From positions 15,395,001-15,459,000 of the forward strand of contig NC_065874.1 of the NCBI RefSeq assembly GCF_933775445.1: a stretch of DNA of 64,000 nt. The letters are read 5' to 3'. The translations under genes were made by a program, and so were the position numbers. The notes below the pieces were generated by a model. It was not told where the DNA came from. It saw only the letters and a program-made list of their open reading frames with translations, and did not search any database. Below are positions 59,596-64,000 of this stretch, one piece after another. The first letter of the stretch is position 1. Each line of letters begins with the position of its first letter. This DNA is from Argentina anserina (lineage: Eukaryota > Streptophyta > Magnoliopsida > Rosales > Rosaceae).

Positions 59596-60740
59596 TTGGA
59601 TAAAATTTTTACAGAGTCACTAAATATATATACCAATCACATCAGCTGGTGTCGATCGATCTTAAGAACTTTCCTTCATATAATCGCTCTATAATGTGAT
59701 AATTTTATTCTAAACATAATATAAAAGTTATGATACATTAGTGGACACTTCAGTGATTGACAACTTCTGTTTGAAATATGGTTGATTGACACCGGCAGAT
59801 ATGATCGGTATATATATTTAGGGATCCTGTAAAAATGTCATCCGTTTTGTACATGGTTTGATTGTCCATACCTACGGTCAACAAAAAAAAAGGCGTTTTG
59901 ACATATTAAAACCTCATTGACTGAGGCTTCGCCAAATGAGTTTCCTCGGTGCGACCGCACACGATCGGTGATAAAAATTATGTGATTTCAGATATGAAAA
60001 TGGCTTTCAGCGTTCGCATCTTGGTAATGGGTCATCCCTTAATGCCTTTTAGTGGTGTTTTCAGTTTACCAGAAATTCCGACGGTTAGACGAGGTGTGAA
60101 TTGGATAAAATTTTTACATAGTCACTAAATATATATACCGATGACATCAGTTAGGGTCGATCGATCATGAGAAATTTTCCTTCATATAGTCGCTTCATAA
60201 TGCGATAGTTTAATGCTAAACCTAATATAAAATATTATGATACATTAGTGGACACTTCGGCGATCGACAACTCTAATTCAAAATATAGTCAATTGACACC
60301 ATCAAATGTGATCGGTATATATATTTAGAGATCCCGTAAAAATTTCGTTCGTTTTGGACATGGTTTGACCGTTCGTACCTACGGTTAACAAAAAAAAGGC
60401 ATTTTGACATATTAAAACTCATCAATCGGAGCTTCGCCAAATGAGTTTCCTCGATGCGACCGCGCATGATCGGTGACAAAATTTTGGTGATTTTACATAT
60501 GCAAACGACTTTCGGCGTTCGCATCACGGTAATTGGTCCTCCCTTAGGGCATATTAGTGGTGTTTTCGGTTTACCGGAAATTCCGACGGTCAAACGAGGT
60601 CCGAATTGGATGAAATTTTTACAGTGTTACTAAATATATATATCGATCATATCGGCTGGTGTTGATCGATGCCGAGAAGTTTACTTCATTTAGTCGCTTC
60701 ATAATGTGATAGTTTTATTATAAACCCAATAGAATATGTA
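59596..60740. repeat. Satellite array, ~505-bp monomer, 2.3 copies
   Basis: The start phrase ttggataaaatttttacag recurs at 59596, 60100 and 60606 (spacing 504 and 506). Everything between repeats in order: tcactaaatatatata, gatacattagtggacactt, acctacggt-aacaaaaaaa, gcttcgccaaatgagtttcctcg, gaaattccgacggt. Copies look about 85-90% alike by eye. No coding potential. Confidence 0.9.
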
Positions 60741-60744
60741 TGTA

Positions 60745-60965
60745 TAATATTATATTACTTGGCGGGCTTTTACGGGCCGGGCCTTATGGGATTTTATGAG
60801 CTAGGTCTTGCGGGCTTTTGGTGGGCTGGGTCCATGGGCCGGGCCGGGTTTCACACGTCTAAACTAAGCCCGAACCTCTATCTACGGAAACGAGATTTCT
60901 CGCAGACCGTGTTGGGTAAAATCCCATCGGGCCTCCGTGGATTATCAGATCCGCGGGTTAGATAA
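60745..60965. mobile_element. GGCC-rich fragment, probably hAT-MITE relic
   Basis: A cluster of gggccgggcc-type motifs (for example ccatgggccgggccgggtt) resembles the subterminal parts of the elements at 5909 and 6897. No matching inverted end or target duplication was found, so the assignment is tentative. Confidence 0.35.
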
Positions 60966-61179
60966 TGAGGCCTACTAGTTGTATCTTCTTTCCTTATTGC
61001 TTCTCGAGCACATCTGTTATGAACAAAATGATAGGTAAACAGTCAAATATATATAGTAGATGATATTGACCTCCTAATTTCACTTAGATGAACATATAAA
61101 CAGAAAAATACTAAACACTGATTTCATCTTAAATTCTTAATGTATATATCATATATACTGAAAAAGAAAATGCAATTTG

Positions 61180-62227
61180 TAGGAAACATGTGTAACGAGT
61201 TATTTGTGCAATATTTGAACATAAAGGATCCTAAAGAACTATGGGACAAACTTCGCTTGCGGTACTACAACGTTCATGATAAGATTCTTCCTGAATTGAC
61301 CGTTAGATGAGATAATATCCGTCTATTGCACAACAAGAGAGTGGATGATTTCAACCAGGATATTCTATGCTTGCAATCCGACCTTGGCACCGTTGGTGTC
61401 ATCAAGACCGACCTTGTAATATCTTGAATTTTTATATATTCGAACACTTTGTATTAAAATTTAATGTTATAAAGAGAGATACATTAGTTTTTGTGAGAAA
61501 CTATATATCCATATAGATTGTAGTGATCTACATTTGATCTTTAAGCAATTTTCTTTTGATATCATGTGCACCCCACATAACGTGGTTAGCCACATTCATG
61601 GTCTCATAGATATGTAATAAGAGAATTGATGAGTTAAATAAAAAAAAGAGCAGATAAATGAGGAAGGGATATAAGAATGGGAGAGAGGCACGAGAGAGGG
61701 GAGAACACCACCTAGCTCGGTATCGTGGAGCTCTCTAGGATTGGAAGAAAACAAGCTAAGTATTTTACCGGGGCGGAAGTCTGAGATTAGGAACCTCAAT
61801 CATCTATGGCACCTGGGGAAGAAAAAAAAAGGTTTAGAAATCTAGGGGAAAAAAGGGTCTTTCTCTGGTTAGCACCATTTCTTAACAACCTAATCCGGAT
61901 TAAATATGGGTCGGGGTGTTACAAACCTAGTCTTCTCTATAAGACATTAGATACTATTCCAATCAACTATGAGGTTAAAGGTCATACGTACCGCACTCAT
62001 GTAGAGGAAGAGAAGATCCAGCTTTTGCTGATTTAATGATACTCGTGACAAAGAAAGAGAGGCATTATGAGATCCTCCTTAACAACCGCAATAGACGGGA
62101 TGACACTAAAAAGATTGAAACGCCACAGTCTAACAATGGGAAAGCTCCAAAGCAAAAGAATCAAGCGAGAAACGCTCCATATAACAGTTCCAACACGTCA
62201 ATGAAATTTCTCAATCTAATAATATAA
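61180..62227 (+). pseudogene. Copia gag fragment interrupted by a solo LTR
   Basis: The plus strand encodes a UBN2/Gag-like stretch (KDPKELWDKLRLRYYNVHDK, LLHNKRVDDFNQDILCLQSD), broken by a stop near 61308. It resumes after an insertion at 61415-61923 (YKTLDTIPINYEVKGHTY, then a basic region). It is a relic of a second Copia element. No LTR, protease or RT was seen with it. Confidence 0.7.
61415..61923. mobile_element. Solo LTR, 509 bp, inside the gag relic
   Basis: The ends are TGTAATATCTTG and GGGGTGTTACA (TG...CA, with inverted TGTAA/TTACA). Flanks are gacct (61410-61414) and aacct (61924-61928), a 5-bp duplication with one difference. No internal coding domain exists, so it is one LTR left after recombination between the two of a full element. 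Confidence 0.75.
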
Positions 62228-62239
62228 TTTTGATGCAAC

Positions 62240-63449
62240 TAGTTATCAAAAGAAAATTCTTAAGCACATTACAAAATGTTGCTAGTGTACTTAAAGGTTC
62301 TTCTTAATTATCCTAAGCTTTAGAGAAGTCTATCACTAAGGTTCTTCCATGCAAATATCATACTTAGACTAAAGAGAACCCATATAATGTGAACATGAAT
62401 CATTAAGTTTAATAAGAACGGAATTTGAACATGCAAACATATTACAAGAAGTTGCTTATACACAAGCATGATAATCAATGAAAGTCTTTAGAAAACCAGC
62501 AAGCATGGAATTATATCATCAAACATCATTAATAACTTGAGATCATATAGGAACGTTATGAAATTCAAACCATCTTTGGTCTAATCAAAAATCCAATACC
62601 AATCACAAAATTCATACAATGAATCTGAAATCTATTAACAAAAGTAGAAAAACAGAAAATAAAGGTCATGGATTACACTTTTTAATCAACAAGGAAGCTT
62701 GAAGACATCAAAGAGTAGCCCCTAGAAGAAGATGGTGATGCACAACAACCTTGGAGAAGTCCCAAAGTTGCCTAAACTAGGATTTTTGCTTCTTGGACTT
62801 GGTAGGCTGAGAGAAGACAGAGATTACGGTTTTCTGATCTTGAATGTAGTAAGAAGAGATCCTAAATTCGTTGATTTCAGCCCCTATATATAGAGAGAAG
62901 TCAGGGTTTGAGATTAGATCACAACCCTTGAAATTAAATGACTTTGGACGGCCGGATTTGCTTTAGAGAGACTTTAACATAATCACACCCACATCGGCTT
63001 CTCTTTCTATCTAGGAGACCTCCCATAATCGTGCAAAACCTGTTTAGAAGTGAACTGGGTCGTAATTACACAAACCGATCCATATCAGCTTTCTCGTCCA
63101 GTTTGACTTCTGGTCACTAAATTGAGCATAACTTCCTCCCGAAAAGCGATATTTCTTCGATTCCAATTGTTCTGGCAACTAGACTCATAGGGATTTCCAT
63201 TGATATCTTACTCAAAATTTTGCTCCATGTAGCTTTCCCGCTATGATCCATCAAAGTTGACTGTTCTGCAGAGGCAGAATCCTGATTTCGGGTTTTATTG
63301 CTCCTTTTGGACTTTTAAACACATCTTCCTCTTATTTTGCTCTAATGAACCTAAAAATAGTGAACTAAGTTAAAATGGAAATTATCAAGAGAATAACTAA
63401 ACTAAATGGGAGAGAAAACACATTATAAACGTCGCATTATATGCTCCTA
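62240..63449 (-). mobile_element. LTR relic related to the element at 8.4-10.6 kb
   Basis: The right end (atgctcctatca at 63438-63449) matches the LTR end at 10545-10556 (gtgctcctatca). Inside, the same order of themes occurs: a reversed TATA motif (cccctatatatag near 62882), then a 'cataacttcctc...gattccaa...agactcatag' stretch and tcaaagttga. It is a diverged copy in minus orientation. Its left border and primer site were not found. Confidence 0.6.
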
Positions 63450-64000
63450 TCACTAGCTTTAAGATTTCAAGTATCGTTATGGCTTTGCCATTGTTATTTT
63501 CATTGACTTTGTATTAGTTTTTGATTTTGGAATTAGAAGTTCATTTTTGATGTATTAAAGATTAGCATTCAATAAAATTTCTCGTTTACTTACTTATAAA
63601 TCGATTTCTTAATAATTTTATTTACCTTACACTTAACATGATCGTCAACGTGTACAATTCACGTGGTTTTTAAATTGGATGGTTTTAGATTACATGGGAC
63701 CCTAATAGCACTATATTGTGAACTTGACACTTAAACTTGGAAAACGAACCTCGGTACGTCAAAATTTGAGGTTGGAATGATCCCTGCCATTTTCGAGCTC
63801 GGATCCGGCCATTTATGGCAAGATTTTCCGGCATTCTGTCAGTTTCCAACCATCCCTACAGTGTTTTCCTGCCAAAGTTTCACCCCAGTTTTGAGTTATT
63901 TTGACATGATTTTTGGATCTTTTTTCACGGTTTTCTTAAAATTGACTTTTCTTGCTCATCAGCTTTCTTTATGTGTGTCTTTACACCGTTTGGATGGTTT
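63450..64000. other. Window end, probable LTR-type sequence
   Basis: No gene seen. The phrase gccattttcgagctcggatccggccatttatgg and the T-rich following text look like retrotransposon LTR or leader sequence, but only one copy is visible. Confidence 0.3.

Noticed and set aside
59148..59636. 162-codon minus-strand frame as a gene
   Set aside because: Trp/Gly/Ser-rich translation without family motifs, in a block that looks like a retroposon body and runs into the satellite array.

Overview
The window is nuclear DNA of a flowering plant. It has spliced genes with GT-AG introns, AT-rich introns and spacers, plant-only gene families (MAP65-1, SABATH methyltransferase) and plant-type retrotransposons (Copia, Tat-like Gypsy, hAT-type MITEs). 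Exon sizes and protein wording fit a eudicot. A Rosaceae member is my guess only.

Layout. 0-11.1 kb is gene-poor: a ~140-bp tandem array, a long-TIR MITE, three hAT-type MITEs with 8-bp target duplications, and a truncated LTR element (LTR plus leader) sitting inside the third MITE behind a 25-bp duplication. 11.5-15.7 kb (+) holds an intact nine-coding-exon MAP65-1 gene with a spliced leader. 17.3-17.9 kb (+) is an intronless 187-residue protein I do not recognise. 18.6-21.1 kb (-) is a broken gene of unknown family. 22.6-26.8 kb (-) is a complete four-exon indole-3-acetate O-methyltransferase (IAMT1-like) gene. Its intron 2 carries a MITE and a poly(A)-tailed retroposon, and a decayed or alternative first exon lies 2 kb upstream. 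28.9-37.1 kb is mostly empty, with a SINE head and one hAT MITE. 37.1-41.3 kb (-) is a PHD-finger/BAH-like chromatin protein whose large exon contains one in-frame stop; an 84-nt exitron-like segment could remove it. 44.9-46.8 kb (-) is a frameshifted, 5'-truncated BPI/LBP-family pseudogene. 47.7-58.6 kb is a Copia element (-) with short LTRs. It is split by a 6.4-kb Gypsy-derived insertion holding two pol fragments in opposite orientations. 58.6-64 kb holds a ~505-bp satellite array, a Copia gag relic split by a solo LTR, and another LTR relic.

The genes do not form a pathway. MAP65-1 acts in microtubule bundling, IAMT1 in auxin inactivation/methylation and the PHD protein presumably in chromatin reading. 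About half of the window is transposon-derived, and the TE boundaries with their target duplications are the best-resolved structural features. No CRISPR, rRNA or bacterial-type system is present, and I saw no novel defence-like or multi-gene system. The most interesting items are the possible exitron, the GC-AG intron, the duplicated IAMT1 first exon and the composite nested retrotransposon.
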